Below the pieces are notes generated by a model. The model did no database searches. It had not been told where the DNA came from and worked only from the letters and a program-made list of their open reading frames with translations. 41,723 bases of DNA from an uncultured Clostridia bacterium (GTDB taxonomy: Bacteria > Bacillota > Clostridia > Oscillospirales > Ruminococcaceae): positions 1 through 41,723 of the forward strand of contig CANQZS010000001.1 in NCBI GenBank assembly GCA_947628385.1, given 5' to 3'. Below are positions 31,102 to 39,236 of the stretch, in pieces (within the stretch, counting starts at the first letter, position 1; every line of letters starts with the position of its first letter). Both the position numbers and the translations under genes were made by a program.

Positions 31102-31555
31102 TATAGCTGCAATAACTGTTATAATCATTATTCTCGTTTTAGCGATAATAGCCTGCTGTGTCATAAAAGAGTTTACCTCTGTGGGGAAGAAGCTAAAAGT
31201 AGAACGTATATTGAAAGTTATAGGGACTGTGTGTTGTATAGGAATAATAGCAGCATTGATAACAGTGGTAACTATAACCGATAGAAATATGAAAGAACAA
31301 AACAAAGATAAAATGATTGTAACTGTAACACCCACAGTGCAAACAGAACAGATAACTTCCTATGATGAGATATACATATATGGCTACAAACCTGACGGAA
31401 CGCTCTATGAGGGCAGCGGCGAAAAGAAGTATGACGTATACAGTACGGGGAGTTTTAATAATACTTGCATAAAAGTCAGATGTACTGTTGAAGACGCAAA
31501 TAATCTTTTGGAAATGGCGCGGGAATGTAATATTGAGATAAAAAAGGCTGAATAA
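31094..31555 (+). CDS. Membrane protein with C-terminal YGYKEDG domain (paralogue 1)
   Basis: 153 aa from ATG 31094 (AGGTGA upstream), overlapping the previous stop by 8 bases. Two N-terminal membrane helices (ITVIIIILVLAIIACCVIKE; VIGTVCCIGIIAALITVVTI), then a domain of about 75 residues: IYIYGYKPDGTLYEGSGEKK, a beta-rich middle, KVRCTVEDANNLLEMARECN and IEIKKAE. It is homologous to the products at 37633, 38072 and 38573. Function unknown. The topology suggests the domain faces one side of the membrane. Confidence 0.75.
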   Translation: MNDIAAITVIIIILVLAIIACCVIKEFTSVGKKLKVERILKVIGTVCCIGIIAALITVVTITDRNMKEQNKDKMIVTVTPTVQTEQITSYDEIYIYGYKPDGTLYEGSGEKKYDVYSTGSFNNTCIKVRCTVEDANNLLEMARECNIEIKKAE

Positions 31556-31579
31556 GTAAAACAGAAAGGATTGATTAAA

Positions 31580-32041
31580 ATGCAAAGTGAGGCAATTATA
31601 ACTGCCATAAATGCGCTTGCCGAGAAGGTTGGCATAGCAGTTGACTGGACATCATCGAATATAGTTCCTTGTGTACAGGAAATCGCAAATAAGTACGTCG
31701 CGATGAAGATAACGTCCTCGTATGTATGGTTGGGTATAGGAATTATTTGTATAATAGCCGCACTTGTCTTTTTGCTTATAGCGAATAGACAAAGCAAAAG
31801 TTTCGACAATTATTCTCAACAATGTCGTCAAGCGAAAAAAGAAAACGCTGACGATGAAGATTTGAAAATGTTATGCAAAAAACGTGACAATGCGAAAGAA
31901 CTTGCATATTGGTATTATTTTGTAGCCACTTTATTTGGTATCGGCGGAGTTGTGATAATAATACCAACAATATTTACTTTGGTAAAATATTATATGGCTC
32001 CCGAAATACAGGTAATTGAATATATACAGTATTTGATGTAA
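31580..32041 (+). CDS. Hypothetical two-helix membrane protein
   Basis: 153 aa from ATG 31580 (AGAAAGGA upstream). Residues 1-45 are amphipathic, then helix 1 (VWLGIGIICIIAALVFLLIA), a charged loop (about 70-105), and helix 2 (YWYYFVATLFGIGGVVIIIP). Such proteins are common as unknowns in phage and element gene arrays. A holin-like role cannot be excluded but has no direct support. Confidence 0.7.
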   Translation: MQSEAIITAINALAEKVGIAVDWTSSNIVPCVQEIANKYVAMKITSSYVWLGIGIICIIAALVFLLIANRQSKSFDNYSQQCRQAKKENADDEDLKMLCKKRDNAKELAYWYYFVATLFGIGGVVIIIPTIFTLVKYYMAPEIQVIEYIQYLM

Positions 32042-32073
32042 TTCATCAAATTCTTGAAAGGAGAAAATGAAAA

Positions 32074-33180
32074 ATGCGGTTTAAGGTTTCAAAAAATCAG
32101 TTCCGTAACGCCGTAAAGATGGCTATAAAGGCAGTAACACATACGCCGCAATTACTGATTCTGTCAGGGTTGCACATAGAGGCATTCGCAGACGGCAGAG
32201 TAAGCGTGACCGGCAACGGTGTATCGGTGATAGCAAAGGCATGGATAGATAACGTCGATGTCAAAGAGCCGGGTTCAGCCATTGTAAACGCTCAAATGCT
32301 GAACAGAATGGTACAGACAATATCCGAAGATTTAATTGAGATATTCACCGATGATGATAACAAAAGCACCGTTATAAAGTATGGTCGGAGCCGATTAAAG
32401 CTTAATACTATAGAGGGTGTCTTCCCTACATATATGGACTTCAACCCCGACTATAGTATTGAAATGGACGGCTCTGTATTGGCGGATATGTTCAATAAGG
32501 TTGTCGCCTTCGCTTCAGACGAAAATACACATCTTGCCTCCTGTGCAGGTGTCAGCTTTAAGGTTGATGGCGGAGTGGTGGAGCTTGCCGGAACAGATAC
32601 ACGCCGGCTTGCCTGTGTAAAACAGGTGATAGATGATACAGAGGAAACATTCTCGGTTGTACTGCCGACGAACGGAATTAAGCTTTTTCTCGGCAATAAA
32701 GACGAGGAATGGTTCACTATCGAAACGGATTTACGGACTATCCGGTTCAGGTCAAAGACTTGTCAAATATATATGAGCCTTTTGGACGGAACGTTTATGA
32801 GCTATGATAAAGTGCTGAATGTAAGTCCGAGAATAACGGCGACTATGGATAAGGGTGAGCTTACCAACGCCGTAAGCAGAGCGATGCTGATGTCAGGTAT
32901 GGCTTTTGGACCGGACAAACCTCCCGTTGTAATGGATGTGTATAATCACAAGGTTTTGATTATGTGCAGAGCGTCCAACGGTACATATAGTGAAGAACTG
33001 TCGGCAGATATTGACGGCGAGGATATAAAGATAGGCTTTAACTGTATATATCTGTATGACGTTATAAGCCGATGTGACAATGACACCGTTACACTTGAAC
33101 TCACCGAACCGCTTAAAGCCGCGCTTGTTCATGATAACGGTGCAACATATCTTACAATGCCGATGCGGTTATTGACATAA
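32074..33180 (+). CDS. dnaN: Element-encoded DNA polymerase III sliding clamp (beta subunit)
   Basis: 368 aa, the usual clamp length. It starts MRFKVSKNQFRNAVKMAIKA, has HIEAFADGRVSVTGNG (first domain strand pair), a middle domain with VELAGTDTRRLACVKQ (the conserved GTDxxRLA) and ends TYLTMPMRLLT, matching the family's C-terminal (Y)xxMPMR(L). Domain layout is three similar thirds. It would ring DNA and tether the host polymerase. SD AAAGGAG. A mobile copy of a host replication gene is notable. Confidence 0.93.
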   Translation: MRFKVSKNQFRNAVKMAIKAVTHTPQLLILSGLHIEAFADGRVSVTGNGVSVIAKAWIDNVDVKEPGSAIVNAQMLNRMVQTISEDLIEIFTDDDNKSTVIKYGRSRLKLNTIEGVFPTYMDFNPDYSIEMDGSVLADMFNKVVAFASDENTHLASCAGVSFKVDGGVVELAGTDTRRLACVKQVIDDTEETFSVVLPTNGIKLFLGNKDEEWFTIETDLRTIRFRSKTCQIYMSLLDGTFMSYDKVLNVSPRITATMDKGELTNAVSRAMLMSGMAFGPDKPPVVMDVYNHKVLIMCRASNGTYSEELSADIDGEDIKIGFNCIYLYDVISRCDNDTVTLELTEPLKAALVHDNGATYLTMPMRLLT

Positions 33181-33195
33181 ACGAGGTATAAACCA

Positions 33196-34032
33196 ATGGA
33201 TAAGGAAAAGGCAGCGATTGAAAGGTTGCAAATAGGCGCAGAAGCCGCCGAAACCTACTATAACGCACCGCTGATTGTCTGTTACAGCGGCGGTAAGGAC
33301 AGTGACGTACTGCTTCAGCTTGCACTTAACAGCGGTATCAGGTTTGAGGTACTTCACACGCATACGACCGCTGACGCACCGGAAACAGTCTATCATGTTA
33401 CCGAAACATTCCGCAGACTGGAAGAACACGGTATCAAATGCGCAAGAGAATATCCGACGTATAAAGGTAATCCTACCTCGATGTGGCAGTTAATACCACA
33501 AAAGAAATTGCCGCCTACAAGACTTATGCGATACTGCTGTGATGTATTGAAGGAACAGGGCGGTAAAAATCGTGCCATTGCCACAGGTGTACGGTGGAAT
33601 GAAAGCTCGGCAAGGTCTAAGCGCGGTATCTATGAAGATGCTGCTCATAAACCCGAGAACAGAATAGTCATCAACAATGACAACGACGAAAAACGCAGAT
33701 GGTTTGAACGGTGCGAGATACAGGCTAAGACGGTTATAAACCCCATAATCGACTGGACGGATGCCGAGGTTTGGGACTATATTGCAGACAATAAAATACC
33801 GTGCAATCCGTTATACTGTGAGGGGTTCAAACGTGTCGGTTGTATCGGATGCCCGTTGGCAAACAAGCATAACAGGCAGATAGAGTTCCAAAGATACCCG
33901 AAATACAGACAGATGTATATACACGCGTTCGATAGGATGCTAAAGGTACGTGAAACAGAAGGAAAAGACAATCGTACATGGAACGACGGGTATGACGTGT
34001 TCAGGTGGTGGATGGGCGAAGATAAAGGATAA
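33196..34032 (+). CDS. PAPS-reductase-family (ATP pyrophosphatase) protein
   Basis: 278 aa. PP-loop SGGKDS (31-36), then VLHTHTTADAPETV, PTRLMRYCCDVLKEQ with Cys pair, TGVRWNESSAR, INPIIDWTDAEVWDYI and a Cys cluster (NPLYCEGFKRVGCIGCPLA), the arrangement seen in CysH-like and phage-encoded homologues. True PAPS reductase activity is not implied; the cluster resembles proteins that activate a substrate with ATP and carry sulfur or iron-sulfur ligands. Co-directional with the clamp. Confidence 0.88.
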   Translation: MDKEKAAIERLQIGAEAAETYYNAPLIVCYSGGKDSDVLLQLALNSGIRFEVLHTHTTADAPETVYHVTETFRRLEEHGIKCAREYPTYKGNPTSMWQLIPQKKLPPTRLMRYCCDVLKEQGGKNRAIATGVRWNESSARSKRGIYEDAAHKPENRIVINNDNDEKRRWFERCEIQAKTVINPIIDWTDAEVWDYIADNKIPCNPLYCEGFKRVGCIGCPLANKHNRQIEFQRYPKYRQMYIHAFDRMLKVRETEGKDNRTWNDGYDVFRWWMGEDKG

Positions 34033-34046
34033 GGGGGATTTTACAA

Positions 34047-34637
34047 ATGAAGAAGGTAATGGCTGTTATATCAGGGTTAATGATTATGTTATCAGCGACA
34101 GCAAACGCCGCAGAGTTTGAAACATGGTATGCCGGCGCGGAGTCGGGGTTAAATTTGCGCTCCGAGCCGAACGCTGACAGTGCTGTTATAACGGTATACC
34201 CGCATGGCACGGAATTATCCGTTATTGGTACAGACGGCGGTAAATGGTGGCAAGTATGGGACGGAATAAATCAAGGTTGGGTTAGCAGTGAATACATGGT
34301 AGACAGTGCGGATAAGTACGCAGAGCCGCAGCCGCAAATAGGTGAATATTTGGGTGTGTTCCGTGTAACAGGCTATACGCCCGACCCGGCAGAAAACGGC
34401 GGTGGTACAGTTGACTGTTTCGGTGTTCCGCTCGAATTGGAAATCGGTGACATTGTGGCGGTAGACGCAAGCGTTATACCCTTAAATACATGGCTATACA
34501 TAGAGGGTGTAGGCTACAGGAAAACTCACGACACAGGAGTTTACGGAAGGGTTATAGACGTATTAACCGCAAGTAATTATGAGTCGGACATGATAACTGC
34601 TGACCGTAACGTGTATATCGTTGAGGGGGTGGAATAA
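34047..34637 (+). CDS. Secreted SH3b plus 3D-domain wall protein
   Basis: 196 aa. Signal peptide (residues 1-21, ending TANAA). An SH3b domain (about 27-85, GLNLRSEPNADSAVITVYP, WWQVWDG, GWVSSEYM) binds peptidoglycan. Then a 3D domain (about 103-195) with three Asp at 140 (VAVDAS), 162 (HDTG) and 171 (IDV), related to lytic transglycosylases (MltA, Rpf-like). Exported; remodels wall, perhaps at the transfer site or during growth. SD GGGGG. Confidence 0.88.
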   Translation: MKKVMAVISGLMIMLSATANAAEFETWYAGAESGLNLRSEPNADSAVITVYPHGTELSVIGTDGGKWWQVWDGINQGWVSSEYMVDSADKYAEPQPQIGEYLGVFRVTGYTPDPAENGGGTVDCFGVPLELEIGDIVAVDASVIPLNTWLYIEGVGYRKTHDTGVYGRVIDVLTASNYESDMITADRNVYIVEGVE

Positions 34638-34816
34638 TGAGCAGCGAAGTAGAATTTTTTTGTCGAGTCCCGACGTATGGTAAAACCAAAATATACATTT
34701 CAAACAGTAATGACAAAGGCTGTTTGTTAATCGGAGTAGGTGGGAAACAGTACAGAGTACCGGCTAAAAATTTATTGTGGTCGGTAAAGAAATGTATGGG
34801 TATAGAGGACGAATAG
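34637..34816 (+). CDS. Small hypothetical protein (59 aa, not in ORF track)
   Basis: ATG 34637 overlaps the previous stop (TAATG), with GGGGGTGG upstream; the stop TAG is at 34814. Reads MSSEVEFFCRVPTYGKTKIY, then ISNSNDKGCLLIGVGGKQYR and a basic/acidic end. A beta-rich compact fold is likely. No family recognised. Confidence 0.6.
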   Translation: MSSEVEFFCRVPTYGKTKIYISNSNDKGCLLIGVGGKQYRVPAKNLLWSVKKCMGIEDE

Positions 34817-34829
34817 AGGGGTGATAGAG

Positions 34830-35069
34830 ATGTATTTGACATCAAAACTGGTGATGTATGTTATATACATGATAATCGCTGTTATAACGGTTTCTGCACT
34901 GGCTCGGTCATGGTTCACGCGAACCCAAAGAACCGGAGGAAGGAAGACACAAAGGTCTGCTATGATAAGCTATATCGTTATCTTTACTGTCAGTGCATTG
35001 CTTATGACTTGGTATAACTTTGCATGGCTGATTGTAGAACTTTTGGAACAGATAAGTAAAATAGGATAG
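34830..35069 (+). CDS. Small membrane protein
   Basis: 79 aa from ATG 34830 (AGGGGTGA upstream; the track's GTG is 9 bases earlier). Helix 1 VMYVIYMIIAVITVSALARS, a basic loop (RTQRTGGRKTQRS), helix 2 YIVIFTVSALLMTWYNFAWL. The fold is a two-helix hairpin with the charged loop probably in the cytoplasm. Function unknown. Confidence 0.65.
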   Translation: MYLTSKLVMYVIYMIIAVITVSALARSWFTRTQRTGGRKTQRSAMISYIVIFTVSALLMTWYNFAWLIVELLEQISKIG

Positions 35070-35096
35070 CATATATATCAAAGGGAGTAATTGGCG

Positions 35097-35582
35097 ATGT
35101 GGCGTAAGGAAATAACGAAAAAGCTGTCGGAGCTGTTGGAAAGGCATCTCAACCCGAGCAACGATAGCCGCATATATACGGCAAAAGAGGTTACATTCGA
35201 CTATTCATCGGTCGATAGAGTCAGAGTTGACTATATGCAATTCAAGCCGCCGAATACAACGATAAGCGGTTTAGAACGGGGCGATTTCTTCTGTTACGAA
35301 GTTAAATCATCGGCAGAGGACTTTCACTCAAAGCACGGTCATAACTTTATCGGTGACTATAACTACTACGTTATGCCAGAAGCTGTATACCTCGCTGTAA
35401 AGAAAGAAATCCCGTTTGGAACAGGTGTATATGTCGCGGATAATGCTTTTACTCATTTGGAATGCGTACAAGCCGCGAGAAGGAAGAACCGAAATCGCTC
35501 AAACCTCGAACTGCTGTTCATGATGTACCGTTCAGCATTAAGAGATTTATATAAATTCAAAGGAAGTGATAAACGTGACTGA
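35097..35582 (+). CDS. MmcB-like PD-(D/E)XK nuclease-fold protein
   Basis: 161 aa from ATG 35097 (GGGAG upstream; TTG 35091 is possible). The motif core is VRVDYMQF with the Asp, then DFFCYEVKSSAEDF holding the E-x-K, and GDYNYYVMPEAVYLAVK next. That arrangement recalls the MmcB-type DNA repair nuclease fold and other small restriction-like endonucleases. Whether it is active cannot be told. Neighbours are a 5mC methyltransferase (400 bases downstream) and phage-like genes; pairing as a restriction system is possible but speculative. Confidence 0.7.
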   Translation: MWRKEITKKLSELLERHLNPSNDSRIYTAKEVTFDYSSVDRVRVDYMQFKPPNTTISGLERGDFFCYEVKSSAEDFHSKHGHNFIGDYNYYVMPEAVYLAVKKEIPFGTGVYVADNAFTHLECVQAARRKNRNRSNLELLFMMYRSALRDLYKFKGSDKRD

Positions 35583-35970
35583 AGTAGAGAAGCTGAAAGT
35601 CATTGACAAGTTTATGCAAGGGTATTTACCGATACAGGACGATATTATCACACTGTTAAAGACAATGCCCGACAGTGATTTGGCAAGAGAGAGGATAATT
35701 TCAAAGCTGAACCCTATTGCTACACCGTTGTTTGAGATGTACGAAAAGCCGCTGAACGACATTGTAAGCGTGTATACGGACGAATCAGTACCGTTTCTGA
35801 TAATGATACTCGAAAAGATTATCAAGGAGCTTAAAAGAACGTCAAATTATTCGCCTTTAATGCTTGACTTTCTTGAAAAGAACACTGAAATGACGGCGTA
35901 TATGTGGTCTGTACCGTATTTGGAAGTTGCAAAGGCAGATACAGAAGAACAACAGGGCGATAACCGGTAA
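35575..35970 (+). CDS. Hypothetical alpha-helical protein
   Basis: 131 aa from GTG 35575, overlapping the nuclease stop by 8 bases, with AAAGGAAGTG upstream. Almost entirely helical and acidic (EKLKVIDKFMQGYLPIQDDI). No motif recognised. It precedes the 5mC methyltransferase by 12 bases. Confidence 0.68.
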   Translation: MTEVEKLKVIDKFMQGYLPIQDDIITLLKTMPDSDLARERIISKLNPIATPLFEMYEKPLNDIVSVYTDESVPFLIMILEKIIKELKRTSNYSPLMLDFLEKNTEMTAYMWSVPYLEVAKADTEEQQGDNR

Positions 35971-35982
35971 GGAGTGTGACTT

Positions 35983-37614
35983 ATGAACAGAGCGCAGATA
36001 AACTTGACGGATGAAATCACTGTTGACGGCTTCTGCGGCGGCGGTGGATGGTCTACGGGGTTTGAACTGGCGATAGGCAGACCGGTTGATATAGGTATTA
36101 ACCATGACGCGGATGCCATTGCCATGCACAAACGCAACCATCCGTATACCAAGCACTATAACGAAAACATCTACGAAGTTGACCCGTACGAAGCGGTGTC
36201 AGGACGAAATGTGGGTTGGGCGCATTTTTCACCGGATTGCACACACTTCTCTCGTGCAAAGGGTGGTACGCCGGTTAAAAAGTCTATCCGTAGCTTGGCA
36301 TGGGTAGTTACAAAATGGGCGGGAACCGTTCATCCACGGATAATCTCTATGGAGAACGTACCGGAGTTCATGACTTGGGGACCGCTCTGTGCAAGACGAA
36401 CCAAAGACGGGCGCATATACAAGGTTGACGGCACTATTGCTGAAAAGGGCGAGTATGTACCGTATGCCGAGCAGCAGCTCGTACCGGATAAACGTAAAAC
36501 CGGTCAGACGTTTAAGCGGTTTATATCCGTTATGAAATCGTATGGTTATGACTGCAAGTGGAAGATACTGACCGCCGCCGATTACGGTGCGCCTACTATA
36601 CGAAAACGGTTATTTATCCTGTTCCGTAACGATGGACAGCCTATACGTTTCCCGATACCTACACACGGTGACCCGAACAGTAAAGCTGTTAAAACCGGTA
36701 AACTAAAGCCGTGGCATACGGCGGCAGAATGTATTGACTGGTCTGTCCCCTGCCCTTCTATCTTTGAGAGAAAGAAGCCTTTGGCAGAGAATACGCTGAA
36801 ACGTATCGCAAAGGGCATACAGAAATTTGTTGTCGATAACCCCGACCCGTTCCTTTTGGAAACGGACGATTCCGGTATCGTTGCCCCGACTATAATGTGC
36901 AATAACACAAATAACGTCGGCGCGGATATAGATACGCCTTTGCCGACTATCACTACGGGCAACAGGAATTATCTTGTATCGCCCATGCTAATTCAGTATC
37001 ACGGCGAACAATCGGAACGTGAAACACGCGGGCAAGTCCTTAACCAGCCTCTGCAAACGGTCGATACGGCGAATAGGTATGGTTTGGTTACGGCGTTCAT
37101 TTCAAAGTATTTCAGCGGTGGATATGCCGGCTCCGGTGCTTCGATGAAAAAGCCTATGCCGACCGTAACAGCGATAGACCATAATTCTGTCGTGTCCGTA
37201 CATATTTCACCTGAGGCAGAAAAAAGTGACAAGCACTGTGCGGACGTACAGGCGTTCTTGATTAAGTATAATCACACAGGTACAGCGAAAAACGTCGATA
37301 AGCCGTTAGATACGATAACAACCAAAGACCGATTTGGGATTGTAACGGTAAAGAGCGAGGAATACAGGATAGTCGATATAGGTATGAGGATGCTCACGCC
37401 GAGGGAGCTATATAACGCGCAGGGATTTCCGGCAGATTATGAGATAGAGACGGATTGTGACGGCAAGGCATACCCGAAGACAAAGCAGATAGCACGATGC
37501 GGTAACAGTGTTCCTCCCCCGTTTGCAACAGCGATAGTACGGGCAAACGCGCCGGAATGGTGTGGGGTTAAGATAGAAACAATGCAGGAATTGAACCGTA
37601 TGATAGCGGTATAA
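35983..37614 (+). CDS. DNA cytosine-5 methyltransferase
   Basis: 543 aa. Motif I VDGFCGGGGWSTGFE (14-28), motif IV HFSPDCTHFSRAKGG with the likely catalytic Cys 86 (Asp precedes it where most enzymes have Pro), motif VI SMENVPEF (Glu 124), motif VIII IRKRLFIL, and motif X GNSVPPPFATAIV near the C-terminus. Between VIII and X the target-recognition region has repeated units of the kind PLPTITTGNRNYLVS / PLQTVDTANRYGLVT / PMPTVTAIDHNSVVS / PLDTITTKDRFGIVT. It transfers a methyl to cytosine C5. No cognate endonuclease is certain. SD AAGGAGTG. Confidence 0.94.
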   Translation: MNRAQINLTDEITVDGFCGGGGWSTGFELAIGRPVDIGINHDADAIAMHKRNHPYTKHYNENIYEVDPYEAVSGRNVGWAHFSPDCTHFSRAKGGTPVKKSIRSLAWVVTKWAGTVHPRIISMENVPEFMTWGPLCARRTKDGRIYKVDGTIAEKGEYVPYAEQQLVPDKRKTGQTFKRFISVMKSYGYDCKWKILTAADYGAPTIRKRLFILFRNDGQPIRFPIPTHGDPNSKAVKTGKLKPWHTAAECIDWSVPCPSIFERKKPLAENTLKRIAKGIQKFVVDNPDPFLLETDDSGIVAPTIMCNNTNNVGADIDTPLPTITTGNRNYLVSPMLIQYHGEQSERETRGQVLNQPLQTVDTANRYGLVTAFISKYFSGGYAGSGASMKKPMPTVTAIDHNSVVSVHISPEAEKSDKHCADVQAFLIKYNHTGTAKNVDKPLDTITTKDRFGIVTVKSEEYRIVDIGMRMLTPRELYNAQGFPADYEIETDCDGKAYPKTKQIARCGNSVPPPFATAIVRANAPEWCGVKIETMQELNRMIAV

Positions 37615-37632
37615 AAAAAGGAGTGATAAAAA

Positions 37633-38070
37633 ATGATGTATCAGATATTAGCTTGGACATTGTCTATATGTGTTTTAATAATTTTTATAACCGTTATGTT
37701 AAATGGAAGGGATATAATAAATCCAACACTGGCTACTACAATAGTAGTAACAGCAAGTGTTATAATGTTGGGAACTTTTGGAGTTGTTGTATGGAAAGAT
37801 TTTCAAGTAACTAAACTTGAAGACTATGAGACAGTTGTAATTATAAAGCCGACTGTGACTACTCAACCATTATATACAGGCGACGAAGTATATATCTATG
37901 GATATAAAGAAGACGGCTCGTTATATGAAGGCAGCGGTGAAACAGAATATACGGTATATGATACAGAAGATAATGATACGTATGTGAAAATAAAATGTAT
38001 CACAGACGACGCCAAAGATTTGATGAAGATGAGCCGTGAGTGCGATATTGAAATAAAGAAGGTGGAATAA
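37633..38070 (+). CDS. Membrane protein with YGYKEDG domain (paralogue 2)
   Basis: 145 aa, SD AAAGGAGTG. Two N-terminal helices (ILAWTLSICVLIIFITVMLN; TTIVVTASVIMLGTFGVVVW), then IYGYKEDGSLYEGSGETEYT, KIKCITDDAKDLMKMSRECD and IEIKKVE. Very close to the product at 31094 in the C-terminal domain, more diverged in the helices. AT-rich relative to flanking genes. First of three adjacent paralogues. Confidence 0.75.
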   Translation: MMYQILAWTLSICVLIIFITVMLNGRDIINPTLATTIVVTASVIMLGTFGVVVWKDFQVTKLEDYETVVIIKPTVTTQPLYTGDEVYIYGYKEDGSLYEGSGETEYTVYDTEDNDTYVKIKCITDDAKDLMKMSRECDIEIKKVE

Positions 38071-38071
38071 A

Positions 38072-38542
38072 ATGGTAGAATTAGGAACAATAGATTCCAT
38101 AGTAGGGATTTTAATTGCAATTACAGTGTTTGTATTTGGAGTTATGACTTTTCTAATGTTATCTGGCAGAATAAACCCTGTAACAGTATTGGTAACAGCG
38201 ATAATATTAGGAATTATTGTTACACTGTCTTTTGTAATGCAAAAAGTATTACATAATGAATATACATCTTCTCAAACAAGTGACAATGAAATAGTAATGT
38301 CAGTAACGCCAACGATGACATCTTTGCCGTTGGAAAAGGGAGATACCGTAAAAATATATGGGTACACCGAAGACGGTACAATCTTTAAGGACAATATTGA
38401 TAAGGAATATACAATATATTCTGTGGAAGATAGGTATTCTATATCTCCGGTAAACGTGCGCTGTACTACATCTGATGCTAAAGAATTAAGAGAAATTCTT
38501 TCAAAGAGTAAAGATATTGAGGTTGTAAAGGTATCACCGTAA
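38072..38542 (+). CDS. Membrane protein with YGYKEDG domain (paralogue 3)
   Basis: 156 aa. Starts one base after the previous stop. Helices GILIAITVFVFGVMTFLMLS and LVTAIILGIIVTLSFVMQKV, then VKIYGYTEDGTIFKDNIDKE, VRCTTSDAKELREILSK and IEVVKV. The GSG loop of paralogues 1 and 2 is replaced by DNI. The shared order of elements shows tandem duplication followed by divergence. Confidence 0.75.
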   Translation: MVELGTIDSIVGILIAITVFVFGVMTFLMLSGRINPVTVLVTAIILGIIVTLSFVMQKVLHNEYTSSQTSDNEIVMSVTPTMTSLPLEKGDTVKIYGYTEDGTIFKDNIDKEYTIYSVEDRYSISPVNVRCTTSDAKELREILSKSKDIEVVKVSP

Positions 38543-38572
38543 TAAACATAAAGAAAGGTTGGACATTGGAAA

Positions 38573-39214
38573 ATGAGCATATTACTGATATTACTCTTTA
38601 TTGTATCATTAACTGTTTTTATAGAAGGAGTCCAGATAATAAGATTGACTTCTGACTGTCTCCTTTCAATACCGGCTGTTATAATACCGTCAGACTTAAA
38701 GCAAGGAGATACAATAAATATATACGGGTTACAAAAGGATGGCACTTCTGATACTCCCCATATAAATAAGCTATATGCCGGATATGTCGTATATAAAGTG
38801 GGAAACGGTTGTGTGACTATTTGTTGTAATAGGGTTGAGAGCAAGAGTATATCAAAGTTTATACATGAATATCCGTACATTGAAATAACAAAGGCATACG
38901 GGCATTTGTTAAATGATGATTTCCTCGTAAATGTCTCATATCCTATGACGGCATCCTTACCTATCAAAATAGGCGATTGTATATACTTATTTGGGTATAA
39001 GGAAGACGGTTCTGTATATGAAGGCAGTGGGAGAAAATACATAGTACAACATGTAGATGATGAATGTATGCCTATGCAGATAAGCATACGTTGTGCGTTT
39101 TCGGATGCGAAAAGACTATCGAAAATGATACGTGAATGTGAAGATGTTAAGGTAGTACGAGTTGAACGGGAATATGCCCAACAGAGGTACAAAAGAGAAA
39201 AAAAGTTATTGTGA
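38573..39214 (+). CDS. Membrane protein with two YGYKEDG-type domains (paralogue 4)
   Basis: 213 aa. A single N-terminal helix (LLILLFIVSLTVFIEGVQII), then a first, more diverged domain (INIYGLQKDGTSD... to YIEITKAYG, about 45-110) and a second, typical one (IYLFGYKEDGSVYEGSGRKY... to VKVVRVERE, about 135-200). This looks like an internal duplication or a fusion of two neighbours. The C-terminus is basic (QQRYKREKKLL). Function unknown. Confidence 0.75.
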   Translation: MSILLILLFIVSLTVFIEGVQIIRLTSDCLLSIPAVIIPSDLKQGDTINIYGLQKDGTSDTPHINKLYAGYVVYKVGNGCVTICCNRVESKSISKFIHEYPYIEITKAYGHLLNDDFLVNVSYPMTASLPIKIGDCIYLFGYKEDGSVYEGSGRKYIVQHVDDECMPMQISIRCAFSDAKRLSKMIRECEDVKVVRVEREYAQQRYKREKKLL

Positions 39215-39236
39215 TATAAAAAGGGGTGTAAAAGAA

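Noticed and set aside
31580-32041. Two-helix protein considered as a holin
   Set aside because: There is no endolysin beside it and the charged loop is long; topology alone is not enough.
38272-39192. 306-aa minus-strand ORF
   Set aside because: It lies opposite paralogues 3 and 4, which have good SDs and shared protein motifs; the minus ORF has no SD and a shadow-like composition.
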